Positions 1 to 7,899 of a stretch of DNA of 64,000 nt are shown in pieces. The position numbers were made by a program, and so were the translations under genes. Each line of letters begins with the position of its first letter. The first letter of the stretch is position 1. Origin of the DNA: an uncultured Clostridia bacterium (lineage in GTDB: Bacteria > Bacillota > Clostridia > Peptostreptococcales > Anaerovoracaceae). The stretch is taken from contig CALIXS010000007.1 in assembly GCA_938046095.1 (NCBI GenBank), positions 60,774 through 124,773 on the forward strand, given 5' to 3'. A model generated the notes under the pieces. That model made no database searches. It saw nothing but the letters and a program-made list of their open reading frames with translations, and had not been told where the DNA came from.

Positions 1-182
1 TACAGTTCCTCGACAGTAACGAGATGGTCGACCTTCGCGATTGCTCCGCGTGTCTGCGGTGTATCCGCCAACTCTACTGAATGATGCATTTTCCTGAGAC
101 CGAGGGCGACAACAACCTTCCTCTGATAAGGTTTAGCGCCGATCGGACTCTTTGTTAAAGTTATCTTAAGCTGTTTTGCCAT
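1..182 (-). CDS. rpmD: 50S ribosomal protein L30, 3' end cut by the window
   Basis: The reading frame starts at an ATG at 182, begins MAKQLKITLTKSPIG and runs off the left edge after about 60 residues, which is almost a full bacterial L30. The segment ALGLRKMHHSVEL followed by TRGAIAKVDHLV is typical of the family. L30 sits on the solvent side of the large subunit near the 5S rRNA region. It follows rpsE by 10 nt, the usual spc-operon order, and an AGGAGG-like site precedes the start. The stop codon is not visible. Confidence 0.93.
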   Translation of the reverse strand, partial: MAKQLKITLTKSPIGAKPYQRKVVVALGLRKMHHSVELADTPQTRGAIAKVDHLVTVEEL

Positions 183-192
183 TTCGCGCCTC

Positions 193-696
193 CTAACCCA
201 GAATTTCTTCAGGCGTCTTGCCTCTCAGCTTGGCGACCTGATCTACCGTCATAAGGCTCCTGAGACCTTCCATAGTTGCGAGCGCCATATTCCCGGTGTT
301 GCTTGAACCGAGCGACTTGGCTCTTACATCCTGTATGCCCGCTGCCTCGAGCACCGCTCTGACAGAAGAACCCGCGATAACTCCGGTACCCGGAGCGGCC
401 GGCATGATGAGGACTCTGCCTGCACCGAATATGCCGAGGCTCTTGTGCGGTACTGTCGTTCCGACAGTAGGAACGTATATAAGTTTTTTCTTTGCATCTT
501 CGGTTGCTTTTCTGGCAGCTTCAGGTATCTCGATGGCCTTACCGAGTCCGACGCCGACATGCCCCTCATGATCACCTACGACGACAGTGACGGAAAATCT
601 CATGTTTTTGCCGCCCTTGGTGGTCTTCGTAACACGCCTGATGCTGACGATGTTCTCTGTCAGCTCCAACCTTGATGCATCAATGGTATTACGCAT
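193..696 (-). CDS. rpsE: 30S ribosomal protein S5
   Basis: This 167-residue protein has the two parts of S5. An N-terminal double-stranded RNA-binding domain (about residues 12-75) contains VSIRRVTKTTKGGKNMRFS and the glycine-rich GHVGVGLGKA. A C-terminal domain contains PGTGVIAGSSVRAVLEAAG. S5 lies at the mRNA entry side of the small subunit and supports decoding accuracy. The length is normal. It is co-transcribed with rplR (14 nt upstream) and rpmD. Confidence 0.97.
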   Translation of the reverse strand: MRNTIDASRLELTENIVSIRRVTKTTKGGKNMRFSVTVVVGDHEGHVGVGLGKAIEIPEAARKATEDAKKKLIYVPTVGTTVPHKSLGIFGAGRVLIMPAAPGTGVIAGSSVRAVLEAAGIQDVRAKSLGSSNTGNMALATMEGLRSLMTVDQVAKLRGKTPEEILG

Positions 697-710
697 TATT
701 TTTCCTCCTG

Positions 711-1076
711 TTAGAATTTCAACCCGGCTTCGCGCGCTCCGTCGGCAAGTTCCTTAACCCTTCCGTGATACAGGAACCCGCTCCTGTCGAAGCAGACCTC
801 GCTTATACCCTTAGCTAAAGCTCTCTTTGCGACAGCTTCGCCGACCTTTTTCGCGGCGCCTTTGTTTCCGCCGTATCCGATCTCGGCCTTAAGATCCTTG
901 TCAAGCGATGAAGCCTGAACAAGTGTAACTCTGTTTACATCATCAACTATCTGGCAGCTGATGTTTTTATTGGACCTGTAAACACAAAGTCTCGGTTTTT
1001 CAGGAGTTCCGGTTAAATTTTTTCTGACTCTTACATGTCTTTTGACACGCATATCAGCTCTGCTTTTCTGTGCCAT
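711..1076 (-). CDS. rplR: 50S ribosomal protein L18
   Basis: The 121-residue protein has a basic N-terminus (RADMRVKRHVRVRKNLTGT), the PRLCVYRSNKNISCQIVDD core, and the C-terminal VCFDRSGFLYHGRVKELADGAREAGL that closes L18 proteins. L18 binds 5S rRNA and anchors it in the large subunit. Length and position between rplF and rpsE are standard. The start has an AGGAG-type site just upstream. Confidence 0.97.
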   Translation of the reverse strand: MAQKSRADMRVKRHVRVRKNLTGTPEKPRLCVYRSNKNISCQIVDDVNRVTLVQASSLDKDLKAEIGYGGNKGAAKKVGEAVAKRALAKGISEVCFDRSGFLYHGRVKELADGAREAGLKF

Positions 1077-1092
1077 TTCACTTCACTCCTTT

Positions 1093-1635
1093 CTACTTGG
1101 CGCCTGTCTTGCCTTCTTTGCGGCGGATTATCTCACCGTCAAATCTGATGCCCTTGCCCTTATACGGTTCCGGCATTCTCCACTTTCTGATGTTCGCCGA
1201 ATAATTACCGACAAGGCTTTTATCGATGCCCTTTACGATGATCGTCGTAGCATCCGGAGTTTCAGTTGTTATTCCTTCAGGATCCTCCATTTCGACGGGA
1301 TGCGAATATCCGAGGTTCATGACGAGCTTGCTGCCCTTTTTCTCGGCTTTGTATCCTACGCCCTGAAGTATCAGTTTCTTTTCGAAGCCTGTGGTCACGC
1401 CTACGACCATGTTATGCACGAGAGCTCTTGCAAGTCCGTGCTGCTCTCTGTGCCCGCGATCGTCCGCAGCTCTCGTGAATTCGAGAACGCCGTCCTTGAC
1501 CTCCGCTTTTATATCTTTGCTTATCGCCTGTCTGAGCTCGCCCTTAGGTCCCTTGACCGTGATGACGTTGTTGTCGTCGACATTGATCTCTACGCCCTGA
1601 GGAAGCTCTACCGGCTTTTTGCCTATTCTTGACAT
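1093..1635 (-). CDS. rplF: 50S ribosomal protein L6
   Basis: The protein has 180 residues, the usual L6 length, and starts MSRIGKKPVELPQGV. It has the two duplicated L6 folds. The C-terminal PEPYKGKGIRFDGEIIRRKEGK is the L6 signature that contacts 23S rRNA near the sarcin-ricin loop. It sits 14 nt after rpsH and 16 nt before rplR. Confidence 0.97.
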   Translation of the reverse strand: MSRIGKKPVELPQGVEINVDDNNVITVKGPKGELRQAISKDIKAEVKDGVLEFTRAADDRGHREQHGLARALVHNMVVGVTTGFEKKLILQGVGYKAEKKGSKLVMNLGYSHPVEMEDPEGITTETPDATTIIVKGIDKSLVGNYSANIRKWRMPEPYKGKGIRFDGEIIRRKEGKTGAK

Positions 1636-1649
1636 GTCAGCTTACCTCC

Positions 1650-2048
1650 TTACCATACGTAGCAGATTACTTCGCCGCCGACGCCCTGCCTGCGCGCTTC
1701 CTTATCGCTTATGATACCCTTCGATGTGGATATGACAGCGATCCCCAGTCCGCCGAGAACGCTCGGTACTTCGTTTGCCTTTGCATAGACCTTGAGTCCC
1801 GGCTTCGATATCTTCTTTATTCCGTTGATAACTCTCTCTTTGCCCGCGCCGTACTTCATCTGCACTTTAATGACGCCCTGTTTGTTATCGTCTTCGACCT
1901 CAAATCCGCCGATAAACCCCTCGTCAAGAAGTATCTGTGCGATCGCCTTCTTCATCCTGGAAGCCGGGATCTCGACAGATTCGTGACCGGCAGTATTGGC
2001 ATTTCTGATTCTCGTCAGCATATCCGCAATCGGATCTGTCATTGTCAT
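1650..2048 (-). CDS. rpsH: 30S ribosomal protein S8
   Basis: S8 is a primary 16S rRNA-binding protein of the central domain. I place the start at the ATG at 2048 (MTMTDPIADMLTRIRNA), which gives the usual 132 residues. It is preceded by an AGGAAGGAG site; an open frame continues 15 codons further upstream but lacks homology. The C-terminus VLGGLGIAVISTSKGIISDKEA and the closing GGEVICYVW are characteristic. Confidence 0.96.
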   Translation of the reverse strand: MTMTDPIADMLTRIRNANTAGHESVEIPASRMKKAIAQILLDEGFIGGFEVEDDNKQGVIKVQMKYGAGKERVINGIKKISKPGLKVYAKANEVPSVLGGLGIAVISTSKGIISDKEARRQGVGGEVICYVW

Positions 2049-2126
2049 TACTGTATTTCTCCTTCCTCTTGCATGGTATCCCGTATCGTGCACGGGACCT
2101 TTGCACTGATTGGTTTCTTTCCGGGC

Positions 2127-2312
2127 TTACCAGCTCGCTTTGCGTACGCCCGGTATTTCGCCTTTGTATGCGAGTTCTCTGAAGCATATACGGCAGACTC
2201 CGTACTTCTTGAGAACGGAATGCGGCCTTCCGCAGATCCTGCATCTCGTGTAGGCACGTGTCGAATATTTCGGCTTTCTCTGCTGTTTGACTTTGAGAGA
2301 TGTCTTAGCCAT
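2127..2312 (-). CDS. rpsZ: 30S ribosomal protein S14, zinc-binding type
   Basis: At 61 residues this is the short S14 form. It has two CxxC pairs (CRICGRPHS and CRICFRE), expected to bind one zinc ion, and ends LAYKGEIPGVRKASW. This short zinc form is typical of Firmicutes. It lies between rplE and rpsH as in other Firmicute spc operons. In many Firmicutes a zinc-free paralogue is induced in zinc starvation; none is seen in this window. Confidence 0.97.
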   Translation of the reverse strand: MAKTSLKVKQQRKPKYSTRAYTRCRICGRPHSVLKKYGVCRICFRELAYKGEIPGVRKASW

Positions 2313-2321
2313 ACTTACCTC

Positions 2322-2870
2322 CTACTTTTCAAACGGCATCCCGAGCAGCTCGAGGAGTGCCTGAGCCTCTTCGTCTGTCTTTGCCGTCGTTGTAAACACA
2401 ATGTTCATACCCTTGATCGTTTCGACGTCGTCGTAATTAATCTCCGGGAAGATAAGCTGCTCCCTGATGCCCATGGAATAATTTCCGCGGCCGTCAAAGG
2501 AATTGCGGCTTACGCCCTTGAAGTCCCGTACTCTCGGAAGAGAGATATTGAAGAACTTGTCGACAAAGACGTACATATTATCGCCTCTGAGCGTGACCTT
2601 GGCGCCTACCGGCATACCCTGCCTGACCTTGAAGTTCGCAATGGACTTCTTAGCCTTTGTAACAACAGGCTTCTGCCCGCTGATTATAGCGAGCTCCCGA
2701 ACTGCCGATTCCATAATCTTGGAATTATCCTTCGCTTCTCCGAGCCCCATGTTGATGGTGACTTTTGAGAGCTTAGGTACTTCGCTGACGTTTTTATATC
2801 CGAACTTCTGCTGAAGCGCAGGAAAAACGTCCCTTTTGTAAGTTTCTTTGAGTCTTGCTGCTTCCGCCAT
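2322..2870 (-). CDS. rplE: 50S ribosomal protein L5
   Basis: L5 binds 5S rRNA and forms an inter-subunit bridge with S13. I choose the ATG at 2870 (MAEAARLKETYKRDV, 182 residues), because it follows a GAAAGGAGGAGA site and matches family length; an upstream ATG at 2891 overlaps rplX. The segments VPKLSKVTINMGLGEA and the C-terminal NIVFTTTAKTDEEAQALLEL are typical. Confidence 0.96.
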   Translation of the reverse strand: MAEAARLKETYKRDVFPALQQKFGYKNVSEVPKLSKVTINMGLGEAKDNSKIMESAVRELAIISGQKPVVTKAKKSIANFKVRQGMPVGAKVTLRGDNMYVFVDKFFNISLPRVRDFKGVSRNSFDGRGNYSMGIREQLIFPEINYDDVETIKGMNIVFTTTAKTDEEAQALLELLGMPFEK

Positions 2871-2887
2871 GATTCTCTCCTCCTTTC

Positions 2888-3193
2888 TCAATCGATTTTT
2901 GCACCGGTTTTGCGGTTTACTCTGATCTTTTTGTTGTCTTTGATCTCGTAGCCGATTTTAATCGGTTTCTTCGCCTTTGTATCGTACAACATTACGTTCG
3001 ATGCGTCGATCGGACCCTCGACATGTCTGATCTCAGCCTGAGCCGTACGCGTTTGCTTCTGATGCTTTGTCTGTACGTTGACGCCCTCGACAACGACGCG
3101 GTTCTCTTTCGGCATAGCTCTCAGAACCTTGCCCGTAGCTCCCTTGTCCTTGCCGGAGATGACTACAACGGTATCACCTGTCTTGATTCGCAT
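2888..3193 (-). CDS. rplX: 50S ribosomal protein L24
   Basis: The 101-residue protein starts with the KOW motif (MRIKTGDTVVVISGKDKGATGKVL, residues 1-24), which binds 23S rRNA and starts large-subunit assembly. The segment VEGVNVQTKHQK is also typical of L24. It follows rplN by 11 nt. Confidence 0.97.
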   Translation of the reverse strand: MRIKTGDTVVVISGKDKGATGKVLRAMPKENRVVVEGVNVQTKHQKQTRTAQAEIRHVEGPIDASNVMLYDTKAKKPIKIGYEIKDNKKIRVNRKTGAKID

Positions 3194-3204
3194 CGGGACA
3201 CCTC

Positions 3205-3579
3205 CTATAACACTTCAGGCGCCAGGGAAACTATCTTCATGAATCCCCTGTCTCTGAGCTCTCTTGCGACAGGTCCGAAGATACGTGTACCTACCGGAGT
3301 CTTGTCTTCTTTATCTTTTATGATTACAGCCGCATTCTGGTCGAACTTCACATAGCTGCCGTCAGCTCTTCTTGCACCTTTTTTTGTTCTAACGATCACT
3401 GCCTTGACTACGTCGCCCTTTTTGACGACTCCGCCCGGTGTTGCATCCTTGACCGCGCATACGATGATATCACCGATATTCGCATATTGGCGGCTCGTTC
3501 CGCCGAGAATCCTGATGCAAAGTAACTCCTTCGCGCCGGAGTTATCTGCTACTTTCAGTCTTGTTTCTGTCTGTATCAT
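3205..3579 (-). CDS. rplN: 50S ribosomal protein L14
   Basis: The 124-residue protein begins MIQTETRLKVADNSGAKE and carries the L14 signature around GGVVKKGDVVKAVIVRTKKG, then NAAVIIKD and GTRIFGPVARELRD. L14 is at the subunit interface and contacts L19 and 16S rRNA. It is two residues longer at the C-terminus than the common 122. Order rpsQ-rplN-rplX is conserved. Confidence 0.97.
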   Translation of the reverse strand: MIQTETRLKVADNSGAKELLCIRILGGTSRQYANIGDIIVCAVKDATPGGVVKKGDVVKAVIVRTKKGARRADGSYVKFDQNAAVIIKDKEDKTPVGTRIFGPVARELRDRGFMKIVSLAPEVL

Positions 3580-3591
3580 TCCGGTGCCTCC

Positions 3592-3849
3592 TTATTTAGC
3601 CTTTTCGACGACATTGACGAGTCTCCATCTCTTGTCGCGCGACAGAGGCCTCGTTTCCATGATTCTGATTTTATCGCCTACGGTGCATTCGTTGTTCTCG
3701 TCGTGAACCTTAACTCTCTTGGTTCTCTTTACCGACTTTCCGTAAAGGGAGTGCATAACGAGGTCTTCGATCGCAACTACCACGGTCTTATCCATCTTAT
3801 CGCTGACGACGATGCCGACTTTGGTCTTTCTTCTGTTTCTATCTGCCAT
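3592..3849 (-). CDS. rpsQ: 30S ribosomal protein S17
   Basis: The 85-residue OB-fold protein contains KVGIVVSDKMDKTVVVAIE and the loop HSLYGKSVKRTKRVKVHDENN, and ends METRPLSRDKRWRLVNVVEKA. These are the S17 hallmarks. It binds 16S rRNA early in small-subunit assembly. It follows rpmC by 17 nt. Confidence 0.97.
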   Translation of the reverse strand: MADRNRRKTKVGIVVSDKMDKTVVVAIEDLVMHSLYGKSVKRTKRVKVHDENNECTVGDKIRIMETRPLSRDKRWRLVNVVEKAK

Positions 3850-3866
3850 TTCCGAGATCCTCCTTT

Positions 3867-4070
3867 CTATGCACGAGCCTTTGCAAGCTCTTTTTCCCTT
3901 ATGATGGTTTTAACTCTCGCGATGTCTTTTTTGACCTCTCTCATCCTGACGGGATTTTCGAGCTGTCCTGTAACATGCTGGAACCTGAGATTGAAAAGTT
4001 CCTGTTTCATTTTGCTGAGTTCCGCACTGAGCTCAACGTCCGTCATTTCTCTGATCTTATTCAGTTCCAT
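3867..4070 (-). CDS. rpmC: 50S ribosomal protein L29
   Basis: The 67-residue, two-helix protein begins MELNKIREMTDVELSAELSK and contains LFNLRFQHVTGQLENPVRM, the L29 signature. L29 lies near the peptide exit tunnel and helps to dock the signal recognition particle. Its ATG overlaps the last base of rplP, so the two are probably translationally coupled. Confidence 0.97.
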   Translation of the reverse strand: MELNKIREMTDVELSAELSKMKQELFNLRFQHVTGQLENPVRMREVKKDIARVKTIIREKELAKARA

Positions 4071-4501
4071 TACGCTTCACCACCTTCTGCCTGATTCGCC
4101 TTTGCGACGAACTTGGTCTTGACCGGGAGCTTATGCCCGGCAAGTCTGATAGCTTCTCTGGCCTGCTCTTCGGTTACATCGCCGATCTCGAACATTACTC
4201 TGCCCGGCTTGACGACAGCTACCCAATACTCAGGAGCACCTTTTCCGGAACCCATACGTACCTCGGCAGGCTTCTTGGTCACAGACTTATGCGGGAATAT
4301 CTTTATATATACTTTGCCGCCTCTTTTGACGGATCTCGTCATCGCGATACGCGCGGCCTCGATCTGGTTTGAGGTGATCCATCCGCATTCCGTCGCGATA
4401 AGGCCGTAATCACCGTAGGTCACAGTGTTTCCCTTAGTGGCTACGCCCTTCATTCTGCCTCTATGAACTCTTCTATGCTTAACGCGCTTTGGCATCAACA
4501 T
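4070..4501 (-). CDS. rplP: 50S ribosomal protein L16
   Basis: The 143-residue protein begins MLMPKRVKHRRVHRG and has the L16 motifs GKVYIKIFPHKSVTKKPAEVRMG and GKGAPEYWVAVVKPGRVMFE. L16 helps to position the tRNA acceptor arm at the A site. Order rpsC-rplP-rpmC is the standard one. Confidence 0.97.
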   Translation of the reverse strand: MLMPKRVKHRRVHRGRMKGVATKGNTVTYGDYGLIATECGWITSNQIEAARIAMTRSVKRGGKVYIKIFPHKSVTKKPAEVRMGSGKGAPEYWVAVVKPGRVMFEIGDVTEEQAREAIRLAGHKLPVKTKFVAKANQAEGGEA

Positions 4502-4523
4502 GGCTTAAGTTCCTCCTTCCTAT

Positions 4524-5438
4524 CTATTCTTCAGTCTGAGGTGCCGTTTCCTGTACCGCCTCAGCCTGTGGTGCTTCCATTTCAGGAGCAGGTTCAGCTT
4601 TCTTCGGCCTTACTCTCCGGTTTGCCGCTTTCGGTATTGCCGGAGTTCTGTCTCTGTTCCTGTCATTTCTGTCATTCCTGCCGCCCTCGCGACGCGCACC
4701 GCCCCTGCGATCTCTGCGCTCGCCGTCCCTGCGGTCTCTGCGGCCGCCTCTGCGGTCGCCGCGCCTGTCACTGCGGCTCTCCTCACGGATAGGGCTCTGA
4801 AGTCCCTTGTCGAGGATTTCGCCGTGGTTTATCCAGACCTTGATGCCGATCCTGCCATATGTAGTATCCGCTTCGGCAAAACCGTAATCAATGTCTGCTC
4901 TGATAGTATGGAGAGGAACGTTACCCTCGGCATATTTTTCGCTTCTTGCGATTTCAGCTCCGCCAAGACGTCCGGCGCATACAATCTTTACGCCCTTTGC
5001 TCCGGCTTTGATCGATCTCTGCATCGCCTGCTTCATGGCTCTTCTGAAAGAGATCCTTCTCTCCAGAGCCTGGGCTACGCTCTCGGCTGTGAGCTGAGCA
5101 TCGAGCTCCGACCTTCTGATTTCCTCGATCGAGATCTCGATGTTCTTCCCTGTCATCTTTACGAGCTGCGCCTTGAGCTCGTCCACGCCGTTGCCCGATC
5201 TTCCGATTACCATTCCGGGACGGGCCGTGAGTACGGTTACTCTTATCTTATTTTCAGCGGCTCTCGATATGAGTACCTTCGATACTCCCGCTGCATACAG
5301 CTTCTTTTTTATGTATTCTCTGATCGTGTTGTCTTCCATAAGCATGTCGGCGAAGTTGGCCTTGCCAGCATACCACTTGGAATCCCAGTCTTTGATTACG
5401 CCCACTCTCAAACCGTGCGGACTAACTTTCTGACCCAT
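4524..5438 (-). CDS. rpsC: 30S ribosomal protein S3 with long low-complexity C-terminal tail
   Basis: Residues 1 to about 212 are an ordinary S3: MGQKVSPHGLRVGVIKDWDSK, a KH domain (RPGMVIGRSGNGVDELK), and the C-terminal domain ending TTYGRIGIKVWINHGEIL. S3 lines the mRNA entry tunnel and has helicase activity with S4 and S5. Most bacterial S3 proteins end near residue 220. This one has 304, adding about 60 residues rich in Arg, Asp and Gly (DRRGDRRGGRRDRRDGERR) and then an acidic Ala/Glu/Pro tail (EPAPEMEAPQAEAVQE). The tail is in frame with no sign of a fused gene. Confidence 0.96.
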   Translation of the reverse strand: MGQKVSPHGLRVGVIKDWDSKWYAGKANFADMLMEDNTIREYIKKKLYAAGVSKVLISRAAENKIRVTVLTARPGMVIGRSGNGVDELKAQLVKMTGKNIEISIEEIRRSELDAQLTAESVAQALERRISFRRAMKQAMQRSIKAGAKGVKIVCAGRLGGAEIARSEKYAEGNVPLHTIRADIDYGFAEADTTYGRIGIKVWINHGEILDKGLQSPIREESRSDRRGDRRGGRRDRRDGERRDRRGGARREGGRNDRNDRNRDRTPAIPKAANRRVRPKKAEPAPEMEAPQAEAVQETAPQTEE

Positions 5439-5450
5439 TTGTGATCCTCC

Positions 5451-5792
5451 TTATTCTTCGCCTTTTTCCTTCAGGGTTACGCTTACGTGGCTCGATCTCT
5501 TGAGTATCATCGATGCTCTTCCCTGAGCACCTGCTCTCCATCTTTTCATCGTAGGTCCCTGATTTATCATGATTTCCGATACATAAAGGTCGTCGGCGTT
5601 AAGCTCAAAATTGTTTACCGCGTTTGCCTTAGCCGATTCGACGACTTTTTCTATGATCTCGGATCCCTTGCCCGGTGTGAATTTGAGGATCGTGAGCGCC
5701 TCACTCAAGTCCTTGCCCCTTACAAGATCTGCAACAGGCTTAAGCTTGATAGGAGACATTCTCACATATTTTGCAATTGCTCTTGCTTCCAT
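5451..5792 (-). CDS. rplV: 50S ribosomal protein L22
   Basis: The 113-residue protein begins MEARAIAKYVRMSPIKLKPV and contains the hairpin region ending GPTMKRWRAGAQGRASMI, which reaches into the exit tunnel and contributes to macrolide sensitivity. Length is normal. It is 12 nt upstream of rpsC. Confidence 0.97.
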   Translation of the reverse strand: MEARAIAKYVRMSPIKLKPVADLVRGKDLSEALTILKFTPGKGSEIIEKVVESAKANAVNNFELNADDLYVSEIMINQGPTMKRWRAGAQGRASMILKRSSHVSVTLKEKGEE

Positions 5793-5808
5793 TTGAATTC
5801 TCCTTTTC

Positions 5809-6087
5809 TTACCTTACCTTTGATGACTTGTCGGCTGCGTGGCCTCTGTACGTTCTTGTCGGAGCAAATTCTCCGAGCTTATGTCCGACCATGTCTTCCG
5901 TAACATATACGGGAATATGCTTCCTGCCGTCGTGTACCGCGATCGTATGTCCGACCATCTGCGGAAATATTGTCGATGATCTGGACCAGGTCTTCAATAC
6001 CTTCTTTTCGTTGGCCTCGTTCATGGCTTCAATAGCCTTTAGGAGCTTCGGTTCAACGAAAGGGCCTTTTTTGATCGATCTGCTCAT
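5809..6087 (-). CDS. rpsS: 30S ribosomal protein S19
   Basis: The 92-residue protein begins MSRSIKKGPFVEPKLLKAI and has the signature TWSRSSTIFPQMVGHTIAVHDGR, then HKLGEFAPTRTYRGH. S19 sits in the head of the small subunit and contacts S13 and 23S rRNA. It follows rplB by 18 nt. Confidence 0.97.
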   Translation of the reverse strand: MSRSIKKGPFVEPKLLKAIEAMNEANEKKVLKTWSRSSTIFPQMVGHTIAVHDGRKHIPVYVTEDMVGHKLGEFAPTRTYRGHAADKSSKVR

Positions 6088-6105
6088 TATCTGTCTGCTC
6101 CTTCC

Positions 6106-6939
6106 TTATTTCTCGTTTCTTCTCTTGACGATGTATTGGTTGGAAGATTTGTTCTTCTTTCTCGTCTTATATCCAAGTGTCGGCTTACCCCAAGGAGTAA
6201 CCGGACTCTTACGTCCGACAGGTGCTCTGCCTTCGCCGCCGCCGTGCGGGTGATCGTTCGGGTTCATTACGGAACCTCTTACATGCGGGCGTCTGCCCAT
6301 GTGTCTGACTTTACCCGCCTTACCGATCTGGATGTTGCCGTGGTCTTCGTTTCCCACTTCGCCGATAGTGGCTCTGCAGTTAATGAGTACCTTTCTCACT
6401 TCGCCGGACGGGAGCCTTATCTGAGCGTATTTATCTTCTTTTGCCATAAGCTGAGCTCCGTTGCCCGCGGACCTCGCCAGCTGAGCGCCTTTACCCGGCT
6501 TCATTTCGATGTTGTGGATCATCGTACCGACAGGAATGTTTGCGAGCGGAAGCGCATTGCCGACTTTGATATCGGCATCCTCTCCCGAAAATATCCGGTC
6601 ACCCGTCTTAAGACCTTGAGGAGCGATTATATACCTCTTTTCGCCGTCCGCGTAGGTGATCAGAGCGATGTTCGCGGTTCTGTTAGGATCATATTCGATC
6701 GTCGTAACGTTGCCCGGAATACCGTCTTTGTTTCTTTTGAAGTCGATTATCCTGTATTTTTTCTTGGCCCCGCCGCCTCTGTGCCTTACGGTTATCTTGC
6801 CTCTCGAATTTCTTCCGGAGTTTTTTCTGAGCGATACCGTAAGCGATTTTTCCGGCCTGTCGGCAGTAATATCCTCGAAGGTGGAAACCGTCATGCCTCT
6901 GAGACCCGGTGAGGTCGGGTTGTATTTCTTAATTCCCAT
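6106..6939 (-). CDS. rplB: 50S ribosomal protein L2
   Basis: The 277-residue protein has an OB-like RNA-binding domain (RNSRGKITVRHRGGGAKKKY) and the C-terminal signature MNPNDHPHGGGEGRAPVGR, whose histidine lies near the peptidyl transferase centre. Length and order between rplW and rpsS are standard. Confidence 0.97.
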   Translation of the reverse strand: MGIKKYNPTSPGLRGMTVSTFEDITADRPEKSLTVSLRKNSGRNSRGKITVRHRGGGAKKKYRIIDFKRNKDGIPGNVTTIEYDPNRTANIALITYADGEKRYIIAPQGLKTGDRIFSGEDADIKVGNALPLANIPVGTMIHNIEMKPGKGAQLARSAGNGAQLMAKEDKYAQIRLPSGEVRKVLINCRATIGEVGNEDHGNIQIGKAGKVRHMGRRPHVRGSVMNPNDHPHGGGEGRAPVGRKSPVTPWGKPTLGYKTRKKNKSSNQYIVKRRNEK

Positions 6940-6958
6940 TAATGCTTACCTCCTATAA

Positions 6959-7249
6959 CTACAGGCTCTGGAAGAATTCGATCTCTTTGCTGCCGGGCGT
7001 AAGCGTAACGACAGCCTTCTTGTAGGCAGCTCTTCTTCCCTGTGTTCTCCCCATTCTCTTGAGTTTGCCTTCCATGTTAATGACGTTGACCTTGGCGACC
7101 TCTACATCAAAGATCTCTTCGACGGCCTGCTTGATCTCTGTCTTGTTGGCATCTGTTGCGACCTTGAAGGTGTACTTCTTGTCAGGTGCGATGTCCATGC
7201 TGCGCTCTGAAATAACAGGCTTGAGTATTACATCGTATGCGGATTTCAT
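6959..7249 (-). CDS. rplW: 50S ribosomal protein L23
   Basis: The 96-residue protein contains DVILKPVISERSMD, YTFKVATDANKTEIKQAVE and GKLKRMGRTQGRRAAYKKA, all typical of L23. L23 is at the tunnel exit, where trigger factor and the signal recognition particle dock. Its ATG shares one base with the rplD stop. Confidence 0.97.
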   Translation of the reverse strand: MKSAYDVILKPVISERSMDIAPDKKYTFKVATDANKTEIKQAVEEIFDVEVAKVNVINMEGKLKRMGRTQGRRAAYKKAVVTLTPGSKEIEFFQSL

Positions 7250-7872
7250 TATTTGTACACCTCCTCGATCTTCTCGACGGCCTCTTTCGTCACGATCAGG
7301 CTGTCGTAGTTCACGATCTCATATACATTCATCGTGGTGGCGAGGGCCGTTCTGACACCCGGGATATTCGCAGCCGATTTGACGACGTTTTCGTCCTTGT
7401 CCACCGTAATGATCAAAACCTTGTCGGCCGCTTTCAGGTTATCAAGAACCTTTACCATTTCCTTTGTCTTAGGAGCTTCGAACTTAAGCTCGTCTACGAC
7501 GATGATTTCATTGTCCTGCACCTTTGCCGAGAGCGCCGACTTGAGCGCGAGTCTCTTGAGCTTCTTCGGAACAGCGTATCTGTAATCCCTCGGCTTCGGC
7601 GCGAATACTATACCGCCTCCGATCTGTGAAGGATCGGTGCTGGAACCTTGTCTGTGGCGTCCTGTTCCCTTCTGCCTGAAAGGCTTCTTTCCGCCTCCTC
7701 GGACTTCCGCTCTCGTCTTTGCCGACTGTGTGCCCTGTCTCCTGTTTGCAAGATAGTTGACAACTACTGCATGAACGGCATTCCGATTCGGCTCGATGCC
7801 GAATATTTCATCATTGAGCTCGATGGATCCGGCTTCTGTTCCGTCCATCTTGAGCATGGTTATCTTTGCCAT
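7249..7872 (-). CDS. rplD: 50S ribosomal protein L4
   Basis: The 207-residue protein has the L4 loop region RQGTQSAKTRAEVRGGGKKP followed by RQKGTGRHRQGSS, which reaches into the exit tunnel, and GIVFAPKPRDYRY. In E. coli L4 also represses its own S10 operon by binding the leader; whether that holds here is unknown. It lies 27 nt after rplC. Confidence 0.97.
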   Translation of the reverse strand: MAKITMLKMDGTEAGSIELNDEIFGIEPNRNAVHAVVVNYLANRRQGTQSAKTRAEVRGGGKKPFRQKGTGRHRQGSSTDPSQIGGGIVFAPKPRDYRYAVPKKLKRLALKSALSAKVQDNEIIVVDELKFEAPKTKEMVKVLDNLKAADKVLIITVDKDENVVKSAANIPGVRTALATTMNVYEIVNYDSLIVTKEAVEKIEEVYK

Positions 7873-7899
7873 GTTGTTTCCTCCTTCCCTGCGGCCCGA

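Noticed and set aside
1629..2768. Open frame of 379 codons on the plus strand across rpsH, rpsZ and rplE
   Set aside because: It is the antisense shadow of conserved ribosomal protein genes, has no ribosome binding site or recognisable domain, and spans several gene boundaries.
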